The notes under the pieces are model-generated. The model did not search any database and had not been told where the DNA came from. It saw only the letters and a list, made by a program, of their open reading frames with translations. Shown in pieces: positions 1-8,842 of a stretch of DNA of 64,000 bases. The position numbers and the translations under genes are program-made. This DNA is from CAVQHY01 sp963712465 (GTDB lineage Bacteria; Actinomycetota; Thermoleophilia; Gaiellales; Gaiellaceae). Location of the stretch: the NCBI GenBank assembly GCA_963712465.1, contig CAVQHY010000005.1:124001-188000 (forward strand), in the 5' to 3' direction. Positions within the stretch are counted from its first letter, which is position 1. The number at the start of each line of letters is the position of its first letter.

Positions 1-1
1 G

Positions 2-2395
2 CGCCCGGTGGCGGCGCACCTGGCGGCCGACCGAGAGGAACAGCTCGCCGCGGCGCTGCGCGAGCGGGCGGCGGCCGAGAGCGGCCTGGCGGGAATGCGC
101 GCCGAGCGAGACGCGGTCGCCGCGACGCTCCAGCGCCTCGCCGCCGCGCACGAGCGGACGGCGCTCCGGCGGGAGGGGATCGAGGGGCTCCTCGCCCAGT
201 TGCGCAGCGATCTCGCAGAGTCGCGGGAGCAGGAGGCCAGGCCCGGCCCGTCGCCGGCCGAGCTCGAGCGCGCGGCCAATGACGCCGCGGCGGCGGCGCG
301 CGCGGCAGCACTCGAACGCGATTCGCTCGCCGACCGAGCCCGCTCTGCGCGAGAGCGCCTGACTGCGCTGGAGCAGTCGTTGCGTGAGCGGGAAGGCCTT
401 CCGCCCGCCGCCCGGGCGCTTGCCGAGGAGGGCGAGCGGCTGGCCCTGTCGCTCCTCGAGGTCGAGCCTGGGGCGGAGCGCGCGGTCACCGCCGCGCTCG
501 CCTGGCGCGCCTCGGCCGTTCTGGCCCGTGACGCCGAGGCGGGGCTGGCGCTGCTCGAGCGCGCCCGCGTGGACGGGCTCGGGAGCCTCGGGGTCGTTCT
601 GGCCGCGACCGGGCCGGCCGGAGGAGTTCCACCGGTCGCCGGCGCCCGGCCGCTCGCGGACGCCGTCACCGGTCCGGCCGAGGCCGTCGGCCTGCTGGCC
701 GGAATCTGGCTCGTCGAGGCCGACGACCTCCTCGCGGCGGGCTCGGGGATGGTGGTGACGGGAGAGGGTCACGGCTACGACGCCGATCGGGGCGAGCTCT
801 GGTTCGCGGGGGAGACGGCCGAGGCGGTGCTGCTCGAGCTGGAGTCGCGACGTCGCGCGCTCGCAGCCGAGGCGAGCGATCTGGACCGTCGCGCAGTTCA
901 GGCCGCCGAGACGGCCGAGGAGACGGCACGGCATGCCGGCGAGGCGGAGGCGGCGTTCGCGGCGGTCGCTCGTCTGCGCCGGGCGGCCCCTGTCGACCCG
1001 GCGACGCTCGCGGCGCTCCTCGAAGCCGGCGAGAGGCTCGATCGCGCTCTCGGAGCCGCCGCGACCGCGGCAGCGCGGATCGGGGACCCTCTCCGCGACC
1101 GGCAGGCGACACTCGGTGCCGACGCGGAGAGGCTGACCGCGGAGGCCGGCAGGCTCGCCGCGGCCGAGCCGGAGCTCCGAAAGAGGGTCCGCGCCGCCGC
1201 CGAGCAACTCACCGCCGCAGACCTGGAGCTCGCCCGTCTCGGCCTCGAGCCCGTGGCCGTCGTCGGTGACCAGGGGGATCCGGGCCAGCTGGAGGAGCTC
1301 GCCGCGCGCGCCGACACCGCGACACGTGCAGCGGAGGCTGCGGACGAGGCGGCGCGAGCAGCCGGGAACGCATACGCGGACGCGGCTCCACGCGATCGCG
1401 GCGCGGCCGAGCCCGTCCTGCTCGAGGCGCTGTCGGACGCGGCTCAGCTGCTCGACCGTGTGCTTGCCGCGGCCGCCGAGGTGGCGCGTCGTTTTGACGC
1501 CCCGCTGCGTGCGCGGGTCGACGCGGGGTCTGTCCGCACCGGCGAGCTGGCCGGCGAGCTGCGGAGGCTCGGCGTCGAGGAGGCCGACCTTCGCCGGGCG
1601 ACGAACGAGGCCGGTGAAGGAGTCGCCGCCGTGGAGGTCGAGCTCGCGCGGCACGACGCCGCGGCGACAGAGGTACGGCGTCGGCTCGAGGCCGCGCCGA
1701 CGGCTGCGGAGGGAGACGATCGCGACGAGCTGGTCGAGAAGCTGGCCCGCTACGGGCGTCGCCTGGAGCAACTCGGCCAGGTCAATCCGCTGGCGAAGGA
1801 AGACTACGAGCGCGAGAAGTCGCGCTTGGCCGAGCTCGGCGTGCAACGTGCCGATCTCGAGGCGAGCCTCGCCGAGCTCGAGAAGCTTCGCGCCGAGCTG
1901 ACCGAGACGGTCGAGAGGCGCTTCGCGGAGACCTACAGGGCGGTCGAGGGCCACTTCGCCGAGGTCGCGTCCACCCTCTTCCCCGGGGGTGAAGGCCGTC
2001 TGCGTCTCGCCGTCGACGACGATACGGAGGACGAGCCGGGCATCGAGATCGAGTTGCAGCCTGCGGGCAAGCGGATCACCCGGCTCTCTCTGCTCTCGGG
2101 CGGCGAGAAGGCGCTCGGCGCGATCTCGTTTCTGTTCGCGCTCTTCCTCGCCCGCCCGTGCCCGTTCTACCTCCTCGACGAGGTCGAGGCGGCGCTGGAC
2201 GACACGAACATCGGGCGCTTCGTCGAGCTTCTGCGACGCTTTTCCGAGCGCGCGCAGTTCGTCGTCGTCACGCATCAGAAGAGGACGATGGAGGCCGCGG
2301 ATATCCTCTACGGCGTCACGATGGGCCCTGACGGCGTCACCCAGGTGGTCTCCAAGCGTCTCTCCGCTGCGGAAGCGCACGCCTCGAGCGCGTGA
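2..2395 (+). CDS. smc: Chromosome segregation ATPase SMC, C-terminal part (truncated by window start)
   Basis: SMC proteins form the condensin-like complex that organises and segregates the chromosome, working with ScpA and ScpB. The window opens inside the gene, so the N-terminal Walker A head is missing. Visible in order are Ala/Glu/Arg-rich coiled coil (about residues 1-135), a hinge domain (about 140-270), a second long coiled coil, and the C-terminal ABC head. The head carries the signature LSLLSGGEKAL, Walker B FYLLDEVEAALDD and the switch His in VVVTHQKRTME. The stop codon overlaps the ftsY start (GTGA), so the two genes are translationally coupled, as is common in actinobacteria. The assignment is very secure. 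Confidence 0.96.
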   Translation, partial: RPVAAHLAADREEQLAAALRERAAAESGLAGMRAERDAVAATLQRLAAAHERTALRREGIEGLLAQLRSDLAESREQEARPGPSPAELERAANDAAAAARAAALERDSLADRARSARERLTALEQSLREREGLPPAARALAEEGERLALSLLEVEPGAERAVTAALAWRASAVLARDAEAGLALLERARVDGLGSLGVVLAATGPAGGVPPVAGARPLADAVTGPAEAVGLLAGIWLVEADDLLAAGSGMVVTGEGHGYDADRGELWFAGETAEAVLLELESRRRALAAEASDLDRRAVQAAETAEETARHAGEAEAAFAAVARLRRAAPVDPATLAALLEAGERLDRALGAAATAAARIGDPLRDRQATLGADAERLTAEAGRLAAAEPELRKRVRAAAEQLTAADLELARLGLEPVAVVGDQGDPGQLEELAARADTATRAAEAADEAARAAGNAYADAAPRDRGAAEPVLLEALSDAAQLLDRVLAAAAEVARRFDAPLRARVDAGSVRTGELAGELRRLGVEEADLRRATNEAGEGVAAVEVELARHDAAATEVRRRLEAAPTAAEGDDRDELVEKLARYGRRLEQLGQVNPLAKEDYEREKSRLAELGVQRADLEASLAELEKLRAELTETVERRFAETYRAVEGHFAEVASTLFPGGEGRLRLAVDDDTEDEPGIEIELQPAGKRITRLSLLSGGEKALGAISFLFALFLARPCPFYLLDEVEAALDDTNIGRFVELLRRFSERAQFVVVTHQKRTMEAADILYGVTMGPDGVTQVVSKRLSAAEAHASSA

Positions 2396-3369
2396 GCCGA
2401 AGCTGGGCGGACTTTCTTGGCGACGCCGACGGGCGCGCCGAGCCCGGGGAAGACGAGAGCGCGCGATCCGGAGGGTGGATGGGGCGGCTCCGCGACTCGC
2501 TGTCGAAGAGCCGGCAGGCCCTCACCCGCGAGCTCACGTCGGCCGTCTTCGATCCCGGCGACGACGAGGTCTGGGAACGGATCGAGGAGTCGCTCATCAC
2601 TGCCGACTGCGGCGTCCCGGCGACGGTCGAGATCGTTCGGCGCCTCGAGGAGCGCGAGCCGAAGACCCAGGCCGACCTGCTCGAAGGGTTCGAGGAGGTC
2701 GTGGCCGAGCTCGTCTCGGTCGACGGCGACAGCCGACTCGGCATCGGGCCGAAGCCGAGCGTGATCCTCGTCGTCGGCGTCAACGGCACCGGCAAGACGA
2801 CCACGATCGGCAAGCTTGCGAGCAGGCTGCGGGAATCGGGCCGCTCGGTCATCCTCGCCGCCGCGGACACGTTTCGCGCTGCCGCCGAGGAGCAGCTCGA
2901 GATCTGGGCCGGGCGCGCGGGCGCGGACTTCGTCGGCGCCCCCCGCGGCGCCGATCCCGCCGCCGTCGCGTTCGACGCGATCGGCGCAGCCGAGGCCCGC
3001 GGCCGCGACGTCGTCATCGTCGACACGGCCGGGCGGCTCCACACGCAGACGGGCCTGATGGATGAGCTGGTGAAGATCCGGCGCGTGATTGAGCAGCGTC
3101 TCGACGGCGCTCCGCACGAGACGATCCTCGTCGTCGACGCGACCACCGGTCAGAACGGCCTCCAGCAGGCGCGGCTCTTCAGCGACGCCGTTCAGGTGAC
3201 CGCCGTCGCGCTCACGAAGCTCGACGGATCCGCCAAGGGCGGCATCGCCCTCGCAATCGCCCACGAGCTCGGACTCCCGGTCAAGCTGGTCGGCATCGGC
3301 GAGGCCCTCGACGATCTCCAGCCCTTCGACGCGCGCGATTTCGCTCGCGCCCTCGTCGGGTCGAGCTAA
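2392..3369 (+). CDS. ftsY: SRP receptor GTPase FtsY
   Basis: FtsY is the membrane-associated receptor that docks ribosome-SRP complexes and, with Ffh, hydrolyses GTP to hand nascent membrane proteins to SecYEG. The 325-residue protein has a short acidic A region, an N domain (about 30-115) and a G domain with P-loop GVNGTGKTTT (about 129-138), the DTFRAAAEEQL motif, G3 DTAGRL and G4 TKLDG. The GTG start overlaps the smc stop by four bases. The acidic A domain is much shorter than in Escherichia coli, as in other Gram-positive lineages. Confidence 0.97.
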   Translation: MSRSWADFLGDADGRAEPGEDESARSGGWMGRLRDSLSKSRQALTRELTSAVFDPGDDEVWERIEESLITADCGVPATVEIVRRLEEREPKTQADLLEGFEEVVAELVSVDGDSRLGIGPKPSVILVVGVNGTGKTTTIGKLASRLRESGRSVILAAADTFRAAAEEQLEIWAGRAGADFVGAPRGADPAAVAFDAIGAAEARGRDVVIVDTAGRLHTQTGLMDELVKIRRVIEQRLDGAPHETILVVDATTGQNGLQQARLFSDAVQVTAVALTKLDGSAKGGIALAIAHELGLPVKLVGIGEALDDLQPFDARDFARALVGSS

Positions 3370-3567
3370 CGGGCAAGCAACCGGCCCGAACTTCGCGGCC
3401 GCGGCCCCGCTCCTCGCGCCCCGCCGATCGACACGGTTTCCACACGAGTCCGTAACACACCCGCGCGGATTTCAACGATACGATCGCAGTCGGGTGGTGG
3501 GCCGGGGTGCCCCGGGCGCCTGAGCCCCGCGAAGGCTTCAGGATCCCCCCAGCTACACTTCGCGGCC
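3370..3567. other. Intergenic region between ftsY and ffh
   Basis: This 198-bp gap holds no open frame with coding character. A short inverted repeat, CCGGGG/CCCCGG, lies at 3502-3515, with further GC-rich pairing just downstream. It may hold the ffh promoter or a weak ftsY terminator. I looked for the conserved SRP RNA core and did not find it. Confidence 0.4.
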
Positions 3568-4905
3568 GTGTTCGACGCGCTCTCCGACAGGCTCCAGGCC
3601 ACGCTGGGCGACCTCAAGGGTCGCGGACGCCTGTCCGAGGAAGACATCTCGCGCGCGATGCGCGAGATTCGCCTCTCGCTGCTCGAGGCCGACGTCAACC
3701 TCGGTGTCGTCAAGGATTTCGTGGCTCGCGTCCGGGAGCGCGCGCTCGGCGAGGATGTCCTGAAGAGCCTCACGCCCGGCCAGATGGTCGTGAAGATCGT
3801 GCACGAGGAGCTCACCGCGATCATGGGCCAGGGGAGCTCGAAGCTCGCGTTCGCCGGGCGTCCGCCGACGGTGATCCTGCTCGCTGGCCTCCAGGGATCC
3901 GGGAAGACGACGGCGTCCGCGAAGCTCGCCCTGCTGCTGCGCCGGGAGGGGAAGGCGCCGGCCCTCGTCGCGGCCGACCTCCAGCGGCCGGCAGCCATCG
4001 ACCAGCTCGACCAGCTCGGCAAGCAGATCCAGATCCCCGTCTACCGCCGCGACGACACGAAGGACGCGGTCGAGGTCGCCCGCTATGGGATCGAGCAGGC
4101 CAAGGCCCAGGGACGCGACGTCGTCATCGTCGACACGGCGGGCAGGCTCCAGATCGACGAGGCGCTCATGGACGAGCTGGCGGCCGTCCGCAAGGAGACG
4201 AAGCCGACGAACGTGCTCCTCGTGCTGGACGCCATGACGGGCCAGGAGGCCGTCAACGTCGCGCAGGGCTTTGCCGATCGGATCGCGTTCGACGGTCTCG
4301 TGATGACGAAGCTCGACGGCGACGCGCGCGGCGGCGCGGCGCTCTCCGTGAAGGCGGTCACGGGCATTCCGATCAAGCTCGTCTCGGTCGGAGAGAAGCT
4401 CGACCAGCTCGAGTACTTCTACCCCGATCGGATGGCGTCGCGCATCCTCGGGATGGGCGACGTGCTGACGCTGATAGAGAAGGCCGAGGCGGCGGCGGAG
4501 GAGGACGACCAGGCCGCGCTCGAGAAGCGGATCCGGCAGGGGCAGTTCAGCTTCGACGACTTTCTCACCTCGTACCGGATGATGCGGAAGATGGGCTCCG
4601 TACGAAGCGTTCTCGGCATGATCCCCGGGCTCGGCAAGCAGATGCAGGGCGTCAACGTCGACGACCGCGATCTCGCCCGCGTGGAGGCGATCGTGCTCTC
4701 GATGACACCCGACGAACGGCGTCGGCCGGAGATCATCAACGGCACCAGGCGGGCTCGCATCGCGAAGGGGAGCGGTACGACGATCCAGCAGGTGAACCAG
4801 CTCATGCAGGCGCGAAAGCAGATGCAGAAGATGATGAAACAGCTGGGCAAGGGCAAGATGCCGAACATCCAGTCCTTCGCCGCCCAGCAGGCGAAACGGA
4901 GGTAG
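3568..4905 (+). CDS. ffh: Signal recognition particle protein Ffh
   Basis: Ffh binds 4.5S RNA and hydrophobic signal sequences on ribosomes and delivers them to FtsY. The 445 residues show an N domain, then a G domain with P-loop LAGLQGSGKTTASAKLA (about 105-121), DTAGRL and TKLDGDARGG. The methionine-rich M domain follows from about residue 320, with FDDFLTSYRMMRKMG and a terminal stretch rich in QM/KM. The start is GTG at 3568, where alignment to the family begins. The 4.5S RNA gene is not in this window. rpsP follows after eight bases. Confidence 0.97.
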   Translation: MFDALSDRLQATLGDLKGRGRLSEEDISRAMREIRLSLLEADVNLGVVKDFVARVRERALGEDVLKSLTPGQMVVKIVHEELTAIMGQGSSKLAFAGRPPTVILLAGLQGSGKTTASAKLALLLRREGKAPALVAADLQRPAAIDQLDQLGKQIQIPVYRRDDTKDAVEVARYGIEQAKAQGRDVVIVDTAGRLQIDEALMDELAAVRKETKPTNVLLVLDAMTGQEAVNVAQGFADRIAFDGLVMTKLDGDARGGAALSVKAVTGIPIKLVSVGEKLDQLEYFYPDRMASRILGMGDVLTLIEKAEAAAEEDDQAALEKRIRQGQFSFDDFLTSYRMMRKMGSVRSVLGMIPGLGKQMQGVNVDDRDLARVEAIVLSMTPDERRRPEIINGTRRARIAKGSGTTIQQVNQLMQARKQMQKMMKQLGKGKMPNIQSFAAQQAKRR

Positions 4906-4913
4906 GAGAGCAC

Positions 4914-5153
4914 GTGGCTGTGAAGATCAGACTGGCCCGCATCGGGTCGAAGAAGAACCCGATCTACCGGGTCGTGGTCGCCGACGCGCGGTCGCCGCGC
5001 GACGGCAGGTTCCTCGAGATCGTCGGCAGATACAACCCGCAACCGAACCCGTCCGTGATCGAGCTCGACGAGGACAAGGTCCGCGACTGGATCTCGAAGG
5101 GCGCCCAGCCCACCGACCCGGTCCGGCGCCTGATGAAGGCGAAAGGCATCTAG
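4914..5153 (+). CDS. rpsP: 30S ribosomal protein S16
   Basis: S16 is a small-subunit protein that stabilises the 16S 5' domain. The 79-residue product begins VAVKIRLARIGSKKNPIYR and contains DGRFLEIVGRYNP, both classic S16 signatures. I chose GTG at 4914 because AGGAG lies just upstream and the family starts MAVKIRL. It sits between ffh and khpA in the usual 30S-maturation operon. Confidence 0.97.
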   Translation: MAVKIRLARIGSKKNPIYRVVVADARSPRDGRFLEIVGRYNPQPNPSVIELDEDKVRDWISKGAQPTDPVRRLMKAKGI

Positions 5154-5166
5154 GAGCCCCCCGCTC

Positions 5167-5397
5167 GTGGAGGAGCTGCTTACGTACCTTGCGCGGAACC
5201 TCGTCGACGCGCCGGACGAGGTTCGCGTCTCGCGCGTCGACCGCGACGGCGTCGTGGTGCTCACGCTCGTCGTTGCGCCCGACGACGTCGGCAAGGTGAT
5301 CGGTCGCCACGGCCGGGTCGCCCGCGCGCTCCGGACGCTCGTCCGAGCGAGCGGGGCGAAGACCGGCGAGCGAACCCAGCTCGAGATTGCCGGATAG
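5167..5397 (+). CDS. khpA: KH-domain RNA-binding protein KhpA
   Basis: KhpA is a single-KH-domain RNA chaperone-like protein that, in other Gram-positives, partners KhpB/EloR. The 76 residues carry the KH GxxG loop in VIGRHGRVARAL (about 42-53). The gene starts GTG after a TAGGAG element and ends 11 bases inside rimM. Its place between rpsP and rimM is conserved. A small RNA-binding role is known for the family; the exact RNA targets here are unknown. Confidence 0.93.
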   Translation: MEELLTYLARNLVDAPDEVRVSRVDRDGVVVLTLVVAPDDVGKVIGRHGRVARALRTLVRASGAKTGERTQLEIAG

Positions 5398-5863
5398 CGA
5401 CGATCGCTGGATCACGGTCGGTCGCGTCGGGCGCCCGCACGGGCTTGCCGGGGCCTTCGTGGTCGACGATCCGAGCGACGACTCCGGACGGTTCGCGGTC
5501 GGTGCGCATCTGTACGCGGGGCGCGAGCAGGTCGAGATCGTCGAGGCGAAGCGCGCGGGCGGCCGGCTCGTCCTCCGCCTCGATCGCCCCGGCGAGCGAG
5601 GCACGCTCCTCGAGGTTCCGGCGGCCGATCTGCCTCCCACGGGCGAGGGAGAGTTCTACGTCTTCGAGCTCCTCGGTCTCGCCGTCGAGGAGGAAGGGGG
5701 TCGCTCGCTGGGGCTGGTGCAGGATGTCTGGCCCGGCGTCGCGAACGACGTTCTCGAGCTCGATACGGGTCTCGCGCTCCCGCTCGTGGCGGCGTGCGTG
5801 CGCTCCGTCGACCTCTCCGGCGGCCTCATCGTTGTCGCGCCGGGCTTCACGGACGACCGCTAA
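5387..5863 (+). CDS. rimM: 16S rRNA processing protein RimM
   Basis: RimM binds S19 and assists late maturation of the 30S subunit. The protein is about 158 residues with an N-terminal RimM barrel beginning WITVGRVGRPHGLAGAF and a C-terminal PRC barrel that contains FYVFELLGLAV and GVANDVLEL. The start is probably TTG at 5387, inside the end of khpA. Translational coupling is likely. Length and position fit the family. Confidence 0.93.
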   Translation: MPDSDDRWITVGRVGRPHGLAGAFVVDDPSDDSGRFAVGAHLYAGREQVEIVEAKRAGGRLVLRLDRPGERGTLLEVPAADLPPTGEGEFYVFELLGLAVEEEGGRSLGLVQDVWPGVANDVLELDTGLALPLVAACVRSVDLSGGLIVVAPGFTDDR

Positions 5864-5878
5864 CCTCCGACGGCCCTC

Positions 5879-6586
5879 GTGCAGATCGATGTCTTCACCC
5901 TGCTACCACGCGCGTTTGCGTGGATGACCGAGCAGCGTCCGCTCGCGGCCGTGCTCGGCGACCAGCTCGACCTACGGCTTCTCAACTACCGCGACTACAC
6001 ACCGCTCCGGGCGGGGCAGGTGGACGACGAGCCGTACGGCGGCGGCGCCGGGATGCTGCTCCGGATCGACGTGGTCTGCGCCGCGCTCGCCGCCGTCTAC
6101 GACGATGTCTCGGACCGGCGCGTCGTGGCGCTCGCGCCGGCGGGCCGGCTCCTCGATCAGAGGCTGGTCGAGGAGCTGACGGCCGAGCCGGCGCTTACGA
6201 TCCTGACTGCGCGGTTCGAGGGCTACGACGAGCGAATCCTCAGCGAGGTCGCGACGGACGTGGTCTCGATCGGCCCGTACGTCCTCTCCGGCGGCGAGCT
6301 GCCGGCGATGGTGATGGTCGACGCGGTCGCGCGCCGCCTGCCGGGCGCCCTCGCCGAGGGAAGCGGCGAGGTCGAAAGCTTCTCGGAGGCGCTCGCAGGG
6401 CGGCGCGAGTATCCGCACTACACGCGTCCGGCGGCGTTTCGCGGCTGGACGGTTCCCGAGGTTCTGCTCTCGGGCGACCACGCCCGCATCGAGGCGTGGC
6501 GTCTCGCGCAGAGCCGGGCCGGCGAGCGGGATCGCGCCCGGGGCGGGACCACCGAGGGCGGGGGTGGGGTGGTGGGGGCCTCATGA
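5879..6586 (+). CDS. trmD: tRNA (guanine37-N1)-methyltransferase TrmD
   Basis: TrmD methylates G37 next to the anticodon with S-adenosylmethionine and prevents +1 frameshifting. The 235-residue SPOUT-class protein has DDEPYGGGAGM, RFEGYDERI, the trefoil-knot segment YVLSGGELPA and EYPHYTRP, all diagnostic. A glycine-rich C-terminal tail (GGTTEGGGGVVGAS) is low-complexity and specific to this lineage. The ATGA junction couples it to lepB. Confidence 0.97.
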   Translation: MQIDVFTLLPRAFAWMTEQRPLAAVLGDQLDLRLLNYRDYTPLRAGQVDDEPYGGGAGMLLRIDVVCAALAAVYDDVSDRRVVALAPAGRLLDQRLVEELTAEPALTILTARFEGYDERILSEVATDVVSIGPYVLSGGELPAMVMVDAVARRLPGALAEGSGEVESFSEALAGRREYPHYTRPAAFRGWTVPEVLLSGDHARIEAWRLAQSRAGERDRARGGTTEGGGGVVGAS

Positions 6587-7185
6587 GGGGCCCGATCGAC
6601 CGCATCACGGCGCCGCTTCCCCGCCCGTGGAGCACCGTCGCCGACTGGGTGATCACGATCGTGATCGCCGTCGCCGCCGTCCTCCTGATCAAGCAGTTCG
6701 TCGTCAACCCTTACCGGATCCCGTCGTCATCGATGGAGCCGACGCTCCACTGCGCGCGCCCGCTGCCCGGCTGCGAGGCGCGCTACTCCGACAGGGTGCT
6801 CGCCAACCGCTTCATCTACCGCTTCAAGGACCCTGACCGAGGCGACATCGTCGTCTTCGAGACCCCGCCCGAGGCAGCCGAGCGCTGCGGCGCCGGCGGG
6901 ACGTTCGTCAAGCGCCTGATCGGGCTCCCGGGCGACGTCGTCGAGGAGCGCAACGGCACGGTGTTTGTCAACGGAGAGAAGCTCGACGAGCCGTACGTCC
7001 GGCCCGAGAATCGGGACGAGATGGACTTCGGGCCCAAGAAGGTACCCGAGGGCTACTACTTCATGATGGGCGATAACCGTGCGCAGTCGTGCGACAGCCG
7101 CGTATGGGGGGCGGTGCCGCGCGACAACTTGATCGGCGAGGTCTTCGCCGTCTACTGGCCGCCCCAGCGGATCGGCTTTCGCTAG
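6583..7185 (+). CDS. lepB: Type I signal peptidase
   Basis: This membrane-anchored serine protease removes signal peptides from exported proteins. The 200 residues begin with one transmembrane helix (about 20-42, VADWVITIVIAVAAVLLIKQF), followed by the catalytic Ser in IPSSSMEPTL (about 51) and the catalytic Lys in FVKRLIGLPGD (about 110). The box MMGDNRAQSCDSRVWG near the C terminus is typical of the S26 family. It starts ATG at 6583, overlapping trmD by four bases. Confidence 0.95.
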   Translation: MRGPIDRITAPLPRPWSTVADWVITIVIAVAAVLLIKQFVVNPYRIPSSSMEPTLHCARPLPGCEARYSDRVLANRFIYRFKDPDRGDIVVFETPPEAAERCGAGGTFVKRLIGLPGDVVEERNGTVFVNGEKLDEPYVRPENRDEMDFGPKKVPEGYYFMMGDNRAQSCDSRVWGAVPRDNLIGEVFAVYWPPQRIGFR

Positions 7186-7219
7186 GATTCCCCGCCGGCG
7201 CCGTCCGCACCTCTCGCCA

Positions 7220-7570
7220 ATGCCGAACCCCATCGACGTCATCGAAGAGCGCCAGCTGCGCGACGGCATTCCGCAGTTCAAGGCGGGCGACACGGTGCGC
7301 GTCCACTTCCAGGTGATCGAGGGCCAGCGCCGGCGGATCCAGGTATTCGAGGGCATCGTCTTGAAGCGGCAGGGCGCGGGGGTCCGCGAGACGTTCACTG
7401 TCCGCAAGAACTCGTTCGGAGTCGGCGTCGAGCGGACGTTCCCGCTCCACTCGCCCAAGATCGACACGATCGAGGTCAAGGCGATCGGGGACGTCAACCG
7501 TGCCAAGCTGTACTACCTCCGCTCGAAAGTGGGAAAGAAGGCGCGCGTCCGGGAGAAACAGCAGCGCTAG
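7220..7570 (+). CDS. rplS: 50S ribosomal protein L19
   Basis: L19 lies at the 30S-50S interface. The 116-residue protein has FKAGDTVRVHFQVIEG, the RIQVFEGIVLKRQG strand and the C-terminal RAKLYYLRSKVGKKARVREK, all typical of L19. It lies 34 bases after lepB and 16 bases before rnhB, in the standard actinobacterial order. Confidence 0.97.
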   Translation: MPNPIDVIEERQLRDGIPQFKAGDTVRVHFQVIEGQRRRIQVFEGIVLKRQGAGVRETFTVRKNSFGVGVERTFPLHSPKIDTIEVKAIGDVNRAKLYYLRSKVGKKARVREKQQR

Positions 7571-7586
7571 CGGGTATCCTCGGCCC

Positions 7587-8252
7587 GTGCCGCCTCCGCC
7601 GGGCCGAAGGCTTCTCGCCTACGACAGGAAGCTCGGTGCCCGCTTCGTTGCCGGCGCCGACGAGGCGGGGCGCGGGTCGCTCGCCGGGCCGCTGGTCACC
7701 GCGGGCGTGCTGCTCGACTACGCGCGACTCCGCGACCACGCTGTCCGCCCGCTCGCGCTTCTGAACGACTCGAAGCAGGTCACCCCTGAAGGCCGCGAGG
7801 CGCTCTTTCGCGCCGTGGCCGCCTGCGCCGAGCGCATCGCAGTCCGGGTGATCCCGCCGGCGGCGATCGACCGGGACGGCCTCCACCGCTCGAATCTGCG
7901 CGGCCTGCGCGAGGCGCTCGCGGCGCTCGCCCCGCCCGCGGAGGCTTGCCTCGTCGACGGGTTCCGGCTGGGGCCGGCGGCACCGCCGCATACCGCCGTC
8001 GTCGACGGCGACACGAAGAGCGCCGCGATCGCGGCCGCATCGATCGTCGCCAAGGTCGTACGGGATCGCCTGATGCACCGGTTGGACGCCCTCTATCCCG
8101 CCTACGGCTTCTCGTCGCACGTCGGCTACATCACGCCGGGTCACTCGGCGGTCGTGCGTGCGATCGGGCCGTGCGCGCTCCATCGGCGGTCGTTCGACGC
8201 CCGCTGCTATGCCGGCGAGAGCGAGCCGGAGCTCGCGGCCGCTCGGGCCTGA
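7587..8252 (+). CDS. rnhB: Ribonuclease HII
   Basis: RNase HII nicks RNA-DNA hybrids and starts removal of misincorporated ribonucleotides. Visible motifs are GADEAGRGSLAGP with the first catalytic Asp-Glu pair (about 22-26), LNDSKQVTPEGRE, the VDG segment with another acidic residue, and KSAAIAAASIVAKVVRD. I chose GTG at 7587, which gives 221 residues; a longer reading would run into rplS. A downstream YraN-family gene overlaps its end. Confidence 0.95.
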   Translation: MPPPPGRRLLAYDRKLGARFVAGADEAGRGSLAGPLVTAGVLLDYARLRDHAVRPLALLNDSKQVTPEGREALFRAVAACAERIAVRVIPPAAIDRDGLHRSNLRGLREALAALAPPAEACLVDGFRLGPAAPPHTAVVDGDTKSAAIAAASIVAKVVRDRLMHRLDALYPAYGFSSHVGYITPGHSAVVRAIGPCALHRRSFDARCYAGESEPELAAARA

Positions 8253-8562
8253 CGCCGAGCGGCGCGTCAGGCGCCACTACCGTCTGCGCGGCTGGCTCGT
8301 GCTCGACGCGAACGCGTGGGCGGGCGGTAACGAGCTCGACCTCGTGGTCCGCCGGGGTCGCAGGCTCGTCTTCGTCGAGGTCAAGGCGAGAACCGGCGAT
8401 GGTCACGGCTCGCCGCTCGAAGCCGTGACCGAAGAGAAGGTACGTCGCGTCCGCCGCGCGGCCGAGGCGTGGCTCGCCGCCCGGCCTGCCCTCGCCGAGC
8501 TCGATGTGGGCTTCGAAGCAGCGTCGGTGCGGGGCCGGAGGATCGAGCGCCGGGCCTTCTGA
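8209..8562 (+). CDS. yraN: YraN family (UPF0102) endonuclease-like protein
   Basis: YraN proteins are small restriction-endonuclease-fold proteins of uncertain role, often next to rnhB, comM and dprA. The 117 residues contain GGNELDLVVRRGRRLVFVEVK, matching the (E/D)-x(n)-E-x-K core of the fold. I chose ATG at 8209, which overlaps rnhB by 44 bases; an earlier start at 8158 would extend the overlap. The neighbourhood hints at DNA repair or uptake, but no biochemical role is proven. Confidence 0.87.
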   Translation: MPARASRSSRPLGPDAERRVRRHYRLRGWLVLDANAWAGGNELDLVVRRGRRLVFVEVKARTGDGHGSPLEAVTEEKVRRVRRAAEAWLAARPALAELDVGFEAASVRGRRIERRAF

Positions 8563-8842
8563 CCCCATTGAGGAGGCGGCGGTGGTGGTCCCCTTGGGTC
8601 GGTGTTTTCCCCTGGGGTCAGGCACCGAGACATGCCCCGCTCAGACGTGTCCCGGGGTCAGGCGTCGAGACATATCCCGCTCAGACGTGTCCCGGGGGTC
8701 AGGCGTGCGGACCAGCACCGCCGCCCCGGGGGGAGCTCGTCGAACTCGAGCCGGATCAAGTCGGTCATCCGGCACAGTCTCGCGCAGCTTTCGCCACGAG
8801 GCGTGCGACACTCGCGCGAATTCTCGCCGTAGCCTCGGCAGA
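8563..8842. repeat. Intergenic region with 40-bp tandem repeat
   Basis: Between yraN and comM lie two complete 40-bp units at 8614-8653 and 8654-8693, identical at 36 of 40 positions. A partial third copy begins at 8694. Each unit starts GGGGTCAGGC and ends CTCAGACGTGTCCC. A CCCCTGGGG palindrome lies at 8610-8617 and GACCCC follows the yraN stop. The open frame running through the repeats into comM is unlikely to be coding. This looks like a REP-type repeat cluster. Confidence 0.75.

Noticed and set aside
3370..3567. Possible 4.5S/SRP RNA between ftsY and ffh
   Set aside because: The conserved GGAAGGAAGCAGC-type core is absent; only short GC-rich stems are present.
8614..8710. CRISPR array
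   Set aside because: The units are directly adjacent tandem copies without unique spacers, and no cas genes are near.
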